Shown here in pieces: positions 15,609 through 24,209 of a stretch of 37,869 nt of DNA. Position 1 is the first letter of the stretch. Every line of letters starts with the position of its first letter. The notes beneath the pieces are model-generated. The model ran no database searches. It saw only the letters and a list, made by a program, of their open reading frames with translations, and was not told the origin of the DNA. Made by a program: the position numbers and the translations under genes. The stretch covers positions 39,055 through 76,923 of the forward strand of contig DEKA01000001.1 of the NCBI GenBank assembly GCA_002353635.1. The letters are read 5' to 3'. This DNA is from Lachnospiraceae bacterium UBA2734 (GTDB lineage Bacteria > Bacillota > Clostridia > Lachnospirales > Lachnospiraceae).

Positions 15609-18002
15609 TCACTCCTGCGGCACGTCCTTCATAGAGAGGGAAATTCTCCCCTTCTTCTCATCCACGCCAAGGACCTTCACGCGCACAATGTCGCCGACTT
15701 TCACGACATCGAGCGGATGACGGACGAAGCGGTCAGCGAGCGCAGAGATGTGCACGAGGCCGTCCTGATGCACGCCGATGTCCACGAAGGCGCCAAAGTC
15801 CACAATGTTGCGCACGGTTCCCTTCAGAATCATCCCCGGCTTCAGGTCCTTCATCGACAGGACGTCGCTGCGAAGAACCGGTCCCGGCACATCACTTCTG
15901 GGATCGCGTCCGGGCTTCTCCAGCTCGCCGATCACATCCTTTAACGTAAATTCGCCAAGTCCCGTCTCCTGCGAGAGCTTCTTCATGCCGTTCGCGGAGG
16001 CATAGCCATTCTCCTTCAGAAGTCCTTCGATCGAGCTGCTCTTTCCGGAGGCGATGTCTGCATCCTTCAGCCCCAGCTCCTTCAGGAGCGTGCGCGCAGC
16101 ATCATAGCTCTCCGGATGCACGCCCGTCCGGTCGAGAGGCTCTGCACCATCTCTGATTCTGAGGAATCCGGCGCACTGCTCGAACGCCTTCGGTCCCAGC
16201 TTCGGTACCTTCAGAAGATCGCGGCGCGTGTTGAACCTGCCGTTTGCCTCCCTGTAGGTGACGATGTTCTTCGCAATTGTCTTATTGACGCCGGCGATAT
16301 AGGACAGGAGCGGCGCAGAGGCTGTATTCACATCGACGCCGACGCTGTTCACACAGTCCTCCACGACCGCGCCGAGCGTCTCCCCCAGCTTTGTCTGGTT
16401 CATATCATGCTGATACTGCCCGACACCGATGGACTTCGGATCGATCTTGACGAGCTCTGCGAGCGGATCCTGAAGACGCCTTGCAATTGACGCCGCACTC
16501 CTCTGCCCCACATCGAACTGCGGGAACTCCTCCGTCGCGAGTTCACTCGCCGAATAAACCGATGCGCCGGCCTCGTTCACGATGACGTAATGGAGCGGCA
16601 GTCCGGACTTTTTGATGAAATCTGCGATCACCTGCTCGGACTCGCGCGACGCAGTGCCGTTTCCGCAGGAGATCACATCCACATGATACTCGCTGCAGAG
16701 CTTCTGCAGGGTCTTCTCCGCCTCAACCACCTTTTTCTGCGGCTCCGTCGGGAAAATAACGGCCGTATCCAGCACTTTTCCTGTCTTATCAACTACCGCA
16801 AGCTTGCAGCCTGTACGGAAAGCAGGATCCCAGCCAAGAACAACCTTCCCCTGCACCGGCGCCTGCATGAGGAGCTGCCGTAGATTATCCGCGAAGACCT
16901 TCATGGCGCCCTCTTCCGCCTTCTCGGTCAGATCATTTCTGATCTCATTTTCAATAGAAGGTGCGATGAGCTTCTTGTAGGCATAACCAACCGCTGCATG
17001 AATGTATTCCGATGTGACCGGATTTTCATGAACAATACGCCGCTCTGCCGGTCCCTGCTGTGAGAGGGCGCGCAGATCTCTGAAGGAATGCACGGCCTTC
17101 TTCGGCGCCTGCACAGGCTCCTTTGTGCTGATCATCTCCCTGTAGAGCCAGTCGGTGATTTTCTCCTCCGGTGCCTCGATATGTACAGTGAGGAATTTCT
17201 CCTTCTCACCGCGGTTGAGCGCCAGCACGCGGTAGCCCGGGATTTTTCGCAGTTCCTCAGAGAAGTCCCAGTACATCTCGTAGACGCCTTCCCTCTCCTG
17301 GAGCTTCCTGTTCACGGGTTCTTTTTCTGCGCGTGCAGCGACGGTCTTTCCCTTTTTGGAGGACGACGCACTGTCAGCAGTCTTGCCGGCGGTTTTGCTG
17401 TCAGATGATTTCTGCGCGGACTTCGCCTTTGCGGACGTGATGAGGCCTTCCTTCATGGTCTCCTTCCGGATCCACTCGCGAAACTGCGCGTTGTCCGAAA
17501 TCTGCTCCGCAATGATGTACTGCGCCATCTCCACGGCACTCTCTGCATCCGGCACTTCCTTCTCTGCGCTTACGAAATCCTCCGCCTTTTTCAGCACGGG
17601 CGTCTTCGCAGACGGACTGAGAATATAGTCCGCCAGCGGCTGCAAGCCCTTCTCCTTTGCGATCATGGCCTTCGTGCGGCGCTTTTGCTTATAAGGGCGG
17701 TAGAGATCCTCCACCTGCACCAGTGTCTCTGCCGCGTTGATCCGGCCGCGCAGCTCATCCGTAAGCTTCCCCTGCTCTTCTATCGCCGACAAAACAGCGC
17801 TCTTTCTCTCCTCGAGTCCCCGCAGGTATGTGAGTCGCTCATCAAGCGTGCGCAGCTGCGCATCGCTGAGATTCCCGTGCGCTTCCTTTCTGTATCTTGC
17901 GATGAACGGGATTGTGTTGCCCTCATCGATCAGGCGGATGACTGCCTCCGTCTGCCACTTCTCTATGCCCAGCTCTTTTGTGATGACCGCTGTAATATCC
18001 AC
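15609..18002 (-). CDS. tex: Tex, S1-domain RNA-binding transcription accessory protein
   Basis: Cytoplasmic nucleic-acid-binding protein, 797 residues. Domain order: N-terminal helical region (1-190), YqgF/RNase-H-like domain around VVLGWDPAFRTGCKLAVVD, tandem helix-hairpin-helix motifs (VGVDVNTASAPLLSYIAGV and later), and a C-terminal S1 domain (LKPGMILKGTVRNIVDFGAF ... GRISLSMKD). An Ala/Ser/Lys-rich low-complexity insert of about 45 residues follows residue 190 and is not typical of Tex. Translation starts at GTG (18002), with GGAAGG 8 nt upstream. It is convergent with the YwaF-like gene and divergent from the GH3 gene. Confidence 0.95.
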   Translation of the reverse strand: MDITAVITKELGIEKWQTEAVIRLIDEGNTIPFIARYRKEAHGNLSDAQLRTLDERLTYLRGLEERKSAVLSAIEEQGKLTDELRGRINAAETLVQVEDLYRPYKQKRRTKAMIAKEKGLQPLADYILSPSAKTPVLKKAEDFVSAEKEVPDAESAVEMAQYIIAEQISDNAQFREWIRKETMKEGLITSAKAKSAQKSSDSKTAGKTADSASSSKKGKTVAARAEKEPVNRKLQEREGVYEMYWDFSEELRKIPGYRVLALNRGEKEKFLTVHIEAPEEKITDWLYREMISTKEPVQAPKKAVHSFRDLRALSQQGPAERRIVHENPVTSEYIHAAVGYAYKKLIAPSIENEIRNDLTEKAEEGAMKVFADNLRQLLMQAPVQGKVVLGWDPAFRTGCKLAVVDKTGKVLDTAVIFPTEPQKKVVEAEKTLQKLCSEYHVDVISCGNGTASRESEQVIADFIKKSGLPLHYVIVNEAGASVYSASELATEEFPQFDVGQRSAASIARRLQDPLAELVKIDPKSIGVGQYQHDMNQTKLGETLGAVVEDCVNSVGVDVNTASAPLLSYIAGVNKTIAKNIVTYREANGRFNTRRDLLKVPKLGPKAFEQCAGFLRIRDGAEPLDRTGVHPESYDAARTLLKELGLKDADIASGKSSSIEGLLKENGYASANGMKKLSQETGLGEFTLKDVIGELEKPGRDPRSDVPGPVLRSDVLSMKDLKPGMILKGTVRNIVDFGAFVDIGVHQDGLVHISALADRFVRHPLDVVKVGDIVRVKVLGVDEKKGRISLSMKDVPQE

Positions 18003-18127
18003 GTTTGTGACCTTCCTCTTTTCTATGAAAACAATTATGATTGAATTGTCCTACCGCAAAGGTAAAAACAAGCGTTATTATAGCACAGCAGGACATCGTT
18101 ATTTTCAGCACGAAAGGAGCTAAATCC

Positions 18128-20629
18128 ATGGAAAAGTGGGCAAGGGCCAATTATCTCCCCAATCTTCCTTTAAAGAAGGATGCCGACGGGCATTTTGTCC
18201 GGGTGACGGCCTCCGATGAACATATCCGCGTTTCAAGAGAGGCTGCCAAGGAGGGCATGGTTCTTCTGAAAAATGACCGGCATCTCCTCCCTCTCGCGAA
18301 GGGAGCAAGGATTGCGCTCTTTGGCAAGGCTTCTTTTGACTATGTGAAGGGCGGCGGCGGCTCCGGCGATGTGCACACACCGTGGGTGCATAATCTCTAT
18401 GACGGCTTCATGAGTCTGTCGGATGAGGTCAGTGTTTTCCCTGACAGTGCGCAGTTTTATAAGGACTATGTGCAGAAGGCTTATGCAGAGGGCGGCGTAC
18501 CCGGACTGATTCCGGAGCCGGCTCTGCCCGATGATCTCCTGCAGAGGGCGGCGCACTGCGCGGATACCGCGGTCATCAGCATCAGCCGCTTCTCCGGCGA
18601 GGCGTGGGACCGGAGCTCCACCTGCGGATCTCCTGCCTTTGTTGATCCGTGGGTCGCAGGCAACGTGGCAAAGTCGAATGAAATTTTCCCGGGGAGCGAT
18701 TATTATCTCTCTCCTGCTGAGAAGGCAATGGTTGACAAGGTAAAGGCTGCCTTCTCCCGCGTCGTTGTCGTTCTGAACGTCGGCGGCGTCGTGGACGCCG
18801 AGTGGTTCCGCACAGATGAGCGCATCGATTCCGTGCTCGCTGCCTGGCAGGGCGGCATGGACGGCGGGAGAGCCGCTGCTGAGCTCATCATGGGACACGG
18901 GAGCCCTTCCGGGAGACTCGCCGATACTTTTGCAAAACATCTCGAGGATTATCCGTCCACCGGCGGCTTCCATCAGTCCGACGACTACGTGGAGTACACG
19001 GAAGATATCTATGTGGGGTATCGTTATTTTCAGACGATCCCGGGCGCCGCGGATCTTGTGAGCTACCCGTTTGGCTACGGCCTCTCCTACACGCAATTCG
19101 AGATGCAGTTCCAGGGTGTCACAAAGGAGATGGTTCCCATCACACCAGGGCCGCACGACTCCGCGCAGCTGCAGGAGCGTGGAACAACGGACATGCTCAC
19201 TTTCCGGGCGCTGGTGACGAATGTCGGCGGCTGCGCCGGAAAGGAAGTCGTACAGCTCTATGCCGGTGCGCCGCAGGGGCTCCTCGGCAAGCCGGCAAGA
19301 GTTCTCATTGCCTACCATAAGACGCGCCTTCTTGCGCCGGGTGAATCTGAGCTGGTAACGCTCCGCATCGACGTGAGGGATCTGGCCTCCTACGACGATC
19401 TCGGCAGAATCTGCAAGTCCTCTTATGTGCTGGAGCAGGGGGATTATCACTTCTATCTCGGCGGCAATGTACGGGATGCGAAGGACGTCGGATACAGCTG
19501 GCATCTGGACGGGGATCTCGTGACGGAGCGCCTCTCCAGTAAGCTCTCTCCTTCTCAGCTCTCGTTCCGGCTGCGCAGTGACGGGACTTTTGAAAATCTG
19601 CCGCTCGCCGCACCGAACGATCCGGATGAAAATGCGCTCGAGCCCCTCCCGAAGAACTGCAGAGAAGGCGTGACGCCTTCTGTGCGCGGGAGAGACCATA
19701 TTTTCCCGCTCGCGCCGGAGGGGTCGCCGTATGCCGCAAAGAAGCGCCCGCAGCTGATCGATGTCGTGAACGGGAAGATTTCTCTGGATGATTTTGTGGC
19801 GTCTCTGAGTGATGAGGATCTGGCTTATCTTCTGTCAGGTACGCCGAATACGGGTGTCGCCAATACTTATGGTTTCGGGAATCTTCCGGAGGCGGGCGTG
19901 CCGAATATCATGACGGCAGACGGTCCCGCGGGCGTTCGCTTTAACCCCGAGACCGGCGTACAGACCACAGCTTTTCCGTGCGCGACGCTCCTTGCCTGCA
20001 CATGGAATCCGGATATCGTCTATGCGGTCGGCAGGGCCGGCGCAGAGGAGGCGAAGGAGAACAACATCGGGATCTGGCTGACGCCCGCTGTGAATATTCA
20101 CAGAAGTCCTCTGTGCGGCAGAAATTTTGAATATTACTCTGAAGATCCGTACCTGGCGGGGCACCAGGCAGCAGCTATGGTCAATGGCATCCAGAGCTGC
20201 CACATTGCCGCGACGGTCAAGCACTTCGCCCTGAACGACAAGGAGACCAACCGCAAGAACTCCGACTCCCGCTGCAGCGAGAGGGCGATCCGCGAGATCT
20301 ATCTGAAGCAGTTCGAGATCATCGTAAAGGAAGCCGATCCCTGGTGCATCATGACGAGCTACAACATCATCAACGGCCACCGCGCCTCCGAGAGCAGGGG
20401 ACTGCTGACAGGGATCCTGCGCGAGGAGTGGGGATGGAAGGGCTGTATCACCACCGACTGGTGGACGAACGGCGAGCACTACAAAGAGTGCGCGGCCGGA
20501 AACGACATCAAGATGGGCTGCGGCTATCCCGACAGGCTCCTGAAGGCTATGGAGAAGGGCATACTCAGCCGGGAGCTCATGGAGAAGGCAGCGAAGAACG
20601 TGCTGGGGCTGATTATGAAGATGGATTAA
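18128..20629 (+). CDS. Glycoside hydrolase family 3 enzyme with reversed domain order
   Basis: Probable beta-glucosidase or related exo-glycosidase, 833 residues, no signal peptide, so it acts inside the cell on imported oligosaccharides. The usual GH3 order is reversed: the alpha/beta sandwich domain comes first (about residues 20-330, with GGGGSGDVHTPWV), then a fibronectin III-like domain (about 340-470), and the TIM barrel last (about 560-833). The nucleophile is Asp777 in CITTDWW; the KHFALNDKETNR block is intact. Reversed GH3 enzymes are known from ruminal and gut clostridia. The ATG at 18128 has AAGGAG upstream. The acylphosphatase gene begins one base after the stop. Confidence 0.9.
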   Translation: MEKWARANYLPNLPLKKDADGHFVRVTASDEHIRVSREAAKEGMVLLKNDRHLLPLAKGARIALFGKASFDYVKGGGGSGDVHTPWVHNLYDGFMSLSDEVSVFPDSAQFYKDYVQKAYAEGGVPGLIPEPALPDDLLQRAAHCADTAVISISRFSGEAWDRSSTCGSPAFVDPWVAGNVAKSNEIFPGSDYYLSPAEKAMVDKVKAAFSRVVVVLNVGGVVDAEWFRTDERIDSVLAAWQGGMDGGRAAAELIMGHGSPSGRLADTFAKHLEDYPSTGGFHQSDDYVEYTEDIYVGYRYFQTIPGAADLVSYPFGYGLSYTQFEMQFQGVTKEMVPITPGPHDSAQLQERGTTDMLTFRALVTNVGGCAGKEVVQLYAGAPQGLLGKPARVLIAYHKTRLLAPGESELVTLRIDVRDLASYDDLGRICKSSYVLEQGDYHFYLGGNVRDAKDVGYSWHLDGDLVTERLSSKLSPSQLSFRLRSDGTFENLPLAAPNDPDENALEPLPKNCREGVTPSVRGRDHIFPLAPEGSPYAAKKRPQLIDVVNGKISLDDFVASLSDEDLAYLLSGTPNTGVANTYGFGNLPEAGVPNIMTADGPAGVRFNPETGVQTTAFPCATLLACTWNPDIVYAVGRAGAEEAKENNIGIWLTPAVNIHRSPLCGRNFEYYSEDPYLAGHQAAAMVNGIQSCHIAATVKHFALNDKETNRKNSDSRCSERAIREIYLKQFEIIVKEADPWCIMTSYNIINGHRASESRGLLTGILREEWGWKGCITTDWWTNGEHYKECAAGNDIKMGCGYPDRLLKAMEKGILSRELMEKAAKNVLGLIMKMD

Positions 20630-20630
20630 A

Positions 20631-20957
20631 ATGCTGAAAAGAAATTCCAACAAACCACCACAGGAAAATCCGCAGGCTGACGGCCGGGTCCGCGAACATA
20701 TCATCCTCTCCGGCCGCGTACAGGGCGTAGGTCTTCGCTACCGCGCCGTGTATGCCGCCAGAAGTCTGGATCTCACCGGCTGGGTTGAGAATATGTCTGA
20801 CGGCAACGTGGAAATGGAGGTGCAGGGGCCGATCCGCTCGATCGGCCTCTTCCTTGAGCGCATCAAGGACGGCACCTTCATCGAAGTCACGGACACACAG
20901 ATGTACGATGTGCCGCTCGATCCGGGCGAGTATGATTTCAGGGTAAGAGGGTACTGA
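20631..20957 (+). CDS. acyP: Acylphosphatase
   Basis: Small cytoplasmic enzyme that hydrolyses acyl phosphates, 108 residues. The catalytic arginine is in GRVQGVGLRYRA and the catalytic asparagine in GWVENMSDG, both in the expected spacing. About 18 polar residues at the N-terminus extend beyond the usual 90-residue fold, so a later start is possible, but no better ribosome binding site was seen. It begins one base after the GH3 stop, so it is translated from the same mRNA. Its TGA stop abuts the stop of the convergent peptidase gene (TGATCA). Confidence 0.88.
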   Translation: MLKRNSNKPPQENPQADGRVREHIILSGRVQGVGLRYRAVYAARSLDLTGWVENMSDGNVEMEVQGPIRSIGLFLERIKDGTFIEVTDTQMYDVPLDPGEYDFRVRGY

Positions 20958-22040
20958 TCACCCAATCACGTCAATATCCTTCGGATAGTGGTTGAGGACC
21001 TCGTGCCCATTCTCCGTGATGAGGACGAGGTCCTCGATGCGCACACCCACCTTCCCCTGCACGTAGATGCCGGGTTCAATGGAGAACGTATTGCCGACCG
21101 CTGTCAGGTTCTTATTCGCAAGGGAAACATCGCCGAACTCGTGATCCTCAATCCCGATGAAGTGTCCCAGCCTGTGTGTGAAGCACTTGCCGTACCCTCC
21201 CTCAGTAATAATATCTCTCGCCGTCTTATCGACGCTGCACAGCGGAATTCCGGCCTTCAGCATCTCCTCCGCCGTCTCATTGGCGCGCCTTGTCAGGTTG
21301 TAGACCTCCTTCTGCAGCTCGTCAGGCTCCCTCTTATAAAAGAATGTCCTCGTCATATCCGAGCAATAATCATCCACAACACAGCCAACATCGAGGAGAA
21401 CGCAGTCGCCTTCCCTGAGTACCGTATCATCCGGCATGTGATGCCCGTCCGCCGCATTGGCGCCGAAGGCAACGATCGGATCAAAGGAATAGCGGGTTGC
21501 ACCGAGCTTCTTATAAATATCGAGCATCTGCGCTGCAACCTCCTGCTCCGTGACGCCCGCATGAATCAGCTCTCTGAACTGCGCCATAGCGAGATCGTTC
21601 ACATGAGAGGAAACACGCATCTTCTCACGCTCTGCCTCATCCTTCATCGCCCTCGTCGTGTCAACTGCAAGCGATCCATTCACATAGCCTGCTGCCGCGC
21701 CTCCCTCCATCATGAGAAGGAGGAACTTCGCCGCCATCGTCTTGTCCACGCCGAGCTTCTGCGCAGGATTCACGACCGCCTTGATGAGCGGAAGAATGTC
21801 ATCCGTGTCCGAGAAGTATACCTTCTTTGCCCCCACTTCCTCCGGAAAATAAAACAGCTCATTCACGAACAGCACCGGCTCCCTGTTCTCCGCGATATAC
21901 AGTGCAAGGAACCTCTCGCCGGGGTGAATCCACTTGCCGGTCATGTAAAAGACCGCATTCGGGTCCGTGATCATCATCTGATGCACGCCCATCTTCGCCA
22001 TCTGCTGCAAAACCCTGTTCAATCTGTCCTTATCCAGCAT
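20958..22040 (-). CDS. M24-family Xaa-Pro dipeptidase/aminopeptidase
   Basis: Cytoplasmic metallopeptidase that cleaves peptides with proline in second position, 360 residues. An N-terminal creatinase-like domain (1-125) is followed by the pita-bread catalytic domain. All five metal ligands are visible: the two Asp in LLDVGCVVDDYCSDMTR, His in HRLGHFIGIEDHE, Glu in FSIEPGIY and Glu in VRIEDLVLI. AAGGAGG lies 6 nt before the ATG. It lies 100 nt after the AEC transporter gene in the same direction and may share its transcript. Whether it is a dipeptidase or an aminopeptidase cannot be told from motifs. Confidence 0.9.
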   Translation of the reverse strand: MLDKDRLNRVLQQMAKMGVHQMMITDPNAVFYMTGKWIHPGERFLALYIAENREPVLFVNELFYFPEEVGAKKVYFSDTDDILPLIKAVVNPAQKLGVDKTMAAKFLLLMMEGGAAAGYVNGSLAVDTTRAMKDEAEREKMRVSSHVNDLAMAQFRELIHAGVTEQEVAAQMLDIYKKLGATRYSFDPIVAFGANAADGHHMPDDTVLREGDCVLLDVGCVVDDYCSDMTRTFFYKREPDELQKEVYNLTRRANETAEEMLKAGIPLCSVDKTARDIITEGGYGKCFTHRLGHFIGIEDHEFGDVSLANKNLTAVGNTFSIEPGIYVQGKVGVRIEDLVLITENGHEVLNHYPKDIDVIG

Positions 22041-22140
22041 AACCTGCCTCCTTATCCTGCTGATCTCCTTATCTCATCCTTCTGAAAATAACTCCGTCCG
22101 GACGCATCCCGCGCACCGCCGCGGACAGACTCCCGTCCGC

Positions 22141-23076
22141 TCACGCTCTCTCATAGACATATGTTGCCACCGCATACATCACAATCGTGATGATGACATA
22201 GAGCGAATTCGTCGTCGCGACATAGCTGCCGCCCTCCGGATCCTTGATATAAGCCGCCGTGCTGAATCCGGACGGCGCACTGATATAGAGCATAACGGCT
22301 GCCAGCATCGCGGTATCTCCGGGGAAAAGTCTCTTCACTGCCATCACACCCGCAATAAAAGCAAAGGCCTGAATGACGAAGCGCGCGCCGATCGGCTGCA
22401 GCACCTCTTTGATCTTAGCCGGACGAAGGTCCAGATCATACCCAACCGCAAGAAGAATCAGTGCGCTCATCGGCGCCGTGATGATCGACTCCACGCCCTG
22501 ATACAGAGGACCTGCAGACGTGTGCAGAAGCCACTTGACGATTCCCGTCAGACCGCAGAAAAGCCCAAGAACGGCGGCAATAAAGGTCGGGCTCGACAAT
22601 GCCTTCCTGACCGTCCCGCGCACGCTCATCGGCTCGCCGCACTCCTGCGCGGCCAGCATATTCATCCAGACACCGAAGCCGAACAACACCCCTGAGATAT
22701 CAAGAATCGCCACATTGGAGAGCCGGTCCGCTCCGCACATGTTCGCATACAGCGGATAGACGAGCATGCCGCCCTCGTACATACTCATGAGGAACGGAAT
22801 GTAGCGGCGCCTCTTTTCGGGAAAAAGCGGACTGATCGCAAATCCGATGAGAAACGGCACGACATCGATCACCAGCATCACCAGCACCATCTGGAGCGTA
22901 CTCATCGAAAAATCCGCCGTCGCCAGCGCATGGAAAACAGTGACCGTCAGCATCACCATCGCCACCAGTGTTTTCAGATCATCGATGCACTTTCTCGACA
23001 AAAAGCCGGTCATCCGCATCACCATGCCCATCACGAGCATGACGACGACCGGCGCAACTGCAGTCAGTGTGCTCAT
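22141..23076 (-). CDS. AEC-family (auxin efflux carrier-like) transporter
   Basis: Integral membrane transporter of 311 residues with about ten hydrophobic helices in two halves; the first half contains TADFSMSTLQMVLVM and a GGMLVYPLYANMCG segment, the second PMSALILLAVGYDLDL and a late YISAPSGFSTAAYI helix. Bacterial members usually export or exchange organic acids such as malate; the substrate here cannot be predicted. The ATG at 23076 was chosen because GGGGAG lies 8 nt upstream; an in-frame GTG at 23085 overlaps that site. It is upstream of the M24 peptidase and divergent from nagB. Confidence 0.85.
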   Translation of the reverse strand: MSTLTAVAPVVVMLVMGMVMRMTGFLSRKCIDDLKTLVAMVMLTVTVFHALATADFSMSTLQMVLVMLVIDVVPFLIGFAISPLFPEKRRRYIPFLMSMYEGGMLVYPLYANMCGADRLSNVAILDISGVLFGFGVWMNMLAAQECGEPMSVRGTVRKALSSPTFIAAVLGLFCGLTGIVKWLLHTSAGPLYQGVESIITAPMSALILLAVGYDLDLRPAKIKEVLQPIGARFVIQAFAFIAGVMAVKRLFPGDTAMLAAVMLYISAPSGFSTAAYIKDPEGGSYVATTNSLYVIITIVMYAVATYVYERA

Positions 23077-23284
23077 TACACCCACTCCCCTTATCAGCCT
23101 TCACAGCCGTCTTACAGTCCTGTTGCTTCCTTCAGCCTGCTGCACAGGCCACTCCGCTTCTTTGGAACCATCCAGACTGCTCACATTGAATGCTCAATCC
23201 TCTCTATGTTATCCCCATCGGCAGGCCATGTCACCTGAGGGCGGTGCATATTTTCCCGAAAATGTGCATCTATGTGCACGCCGG
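23077..23284. promoter_or_regulatory. Intergenic region with palindrome between transporter and nagB
   Basis: A nearly perfect 11-bp inverted repeat TGCATATTTTC/GAAAATGTGCA (23245-23255 with 23258-23268) lies 17 bp upstream of the nagB -35 box and could be an operator. The rest, toward the transporter, shows no clear promoter or gene. Confidence 0.4.
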
Positions 23285-23313
23285 ATGTCAGCAGGGAAGT
23301 TGTCCGGTATAAT
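23285..23313 (+). promoter_or_regulatory. Probable nagB promoter
   Basis: ATGTCA (23285-23290) and TATAAT (23308-23313) are separated by 17 bp; transcription would start near 23320, giving a leader of about 47 nt. Confidence 0.6.
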
Positions 23314-23366
23314 GGTTGCAGAGATCAAACCCACATGTGATAAATCACATCAATCAGGGGGAAAAG

Positions 23367-24092
23367 ATGAGAATTTACAGAGAAAAGAATTACGATGCGA
23401 TGAGCGAGCGGGCAGCGCAGATTATTGGCGCGCTTGTTCTGCAGAAGCCGGACTGTGTGCTGGGGCTTGCGACCGGCAGCACGCCGATCGGCACTTATCA
23501 GCGCCTTATCGGTGCATATGAGAAGAGGATTCTGGATTTTTCGAATGTGAAGACCGTCAACCTCGACGAGTACAGGGGGCTGGATGGAACAAACAAAGAG
23601 AGCTACCGGTTTTTCATGAACCACAACCTCTTTGATCACATCAATATTGACAAGGCGAACACGCATGTGCCGGACGGCCTGGCCGCGGACGGTGCTGCCG
23701 CGGGCAGAGCTTATGACGAAATGATGGTGGACCTTGGCGGCACAGATCTGCAGCTCCTTGGTCTTGGACAGAACGGACATATCGGCTTCAACGAGCCCGG
23801 GCAGTTCATTGCCGGTACGCATGTTGTGAAGCTCACCGAGAGCACCATCAAGGCGAACTCGCGCCTCTTCGACGACATCAGTCAGGTTCCGCGCGAGGCG
23901 ATCACGATGGGCATGCGCGGCATCATGACTTCCCGCGAGATTCTTCTTGTCGCCAACGGCCCCAAGAAGACTAAGGCGCTGGAGGCTGCACTCTACGGTC
24001 CCATCACGCCGGACGTCCCCGCCTCGATCCTGCAGCTCCACCCCAATCTCATCGTTGTTTGCGATGAGGAAGCACTGCCGCAGATGCAGTGA
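23367..24092 (+). CDS. nagB: Glucosamine-6-phosphate deaminase
   Basis: Converts glucosamine-6-phosphate to fructose-6-phosphate and ammonia in amino-sugar use. It has 241 residues, the length of Firmicutes NagB enzymes without the allosteric extension of the E. coli form. Signature blocks are LGLATGSTPIGTY (phosphate loop), VNLDEYRGL (general base Asp) and LGLGQNGHIGFNEPG (ring-opening His with Glu). The ATG at 23367 has AGGGGGA 5 nt upstream. It stands alone; nagA and a regulator are not adjacent. Three tandem repeats follow it. Confidence 0.95.
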   Translation: MRIYREKNYDAMSERAAQIIGALVLQKPDCVLGLATGSTPIGTYQRLIGAYEKRILDFSNVKTVNLDEYRGLDGTNKESYRFFMNHNLFDHINIDKANTHVPDGLAADGAAAGRAYDEMMVDLGGTDLQLLGLGQNGHIGFNEPGQFIAGTHVVKLTESTIKANSRLFDDISQVPREAITMGMRGIMTSREILLVANGPKKTKALEAALYGPITPDVPASILQLHPNLIVVCDEEALPQMQ

Positions 24093-24104
24093 AAGGGTAT
24101 CTCA

Positions 24105-24200
24105 GGCAGTATCTTCCCTGAAAAAAAGGTCCACCCGGGGCAATGTCTTTCCTGAAAAAGGTCCACCCGGAGCAGTGTCTTCCCTGAAAAACGATGCCCC
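24105..24200. repeat. Three tandem ~32-bp repeats between nagB and the HD gene
   Basis: Units at 24105-24138, 24139-24170 and 24171-24200 share GCA(G/A)T(A/G)TCTT(C/T)CCTGAAAAA; the first two also share GGTCCACCCGG. They lie between two convergent genes. Read on the minus strand, each unit carries a T5-T7 tract, so tandem weak terminators for the HD operon are possible, but no strong stem precedes the tracts. Confidence 0.75.
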
Positions 24201-24209
24201 GCTCATCGA

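Noticed and set aside
23086..23240. Possible T-box or riboswitch in front of the AEC transporter
   Set aside because: No T-box sequence, antiterminator or terminator pair could be found on the minus strand.
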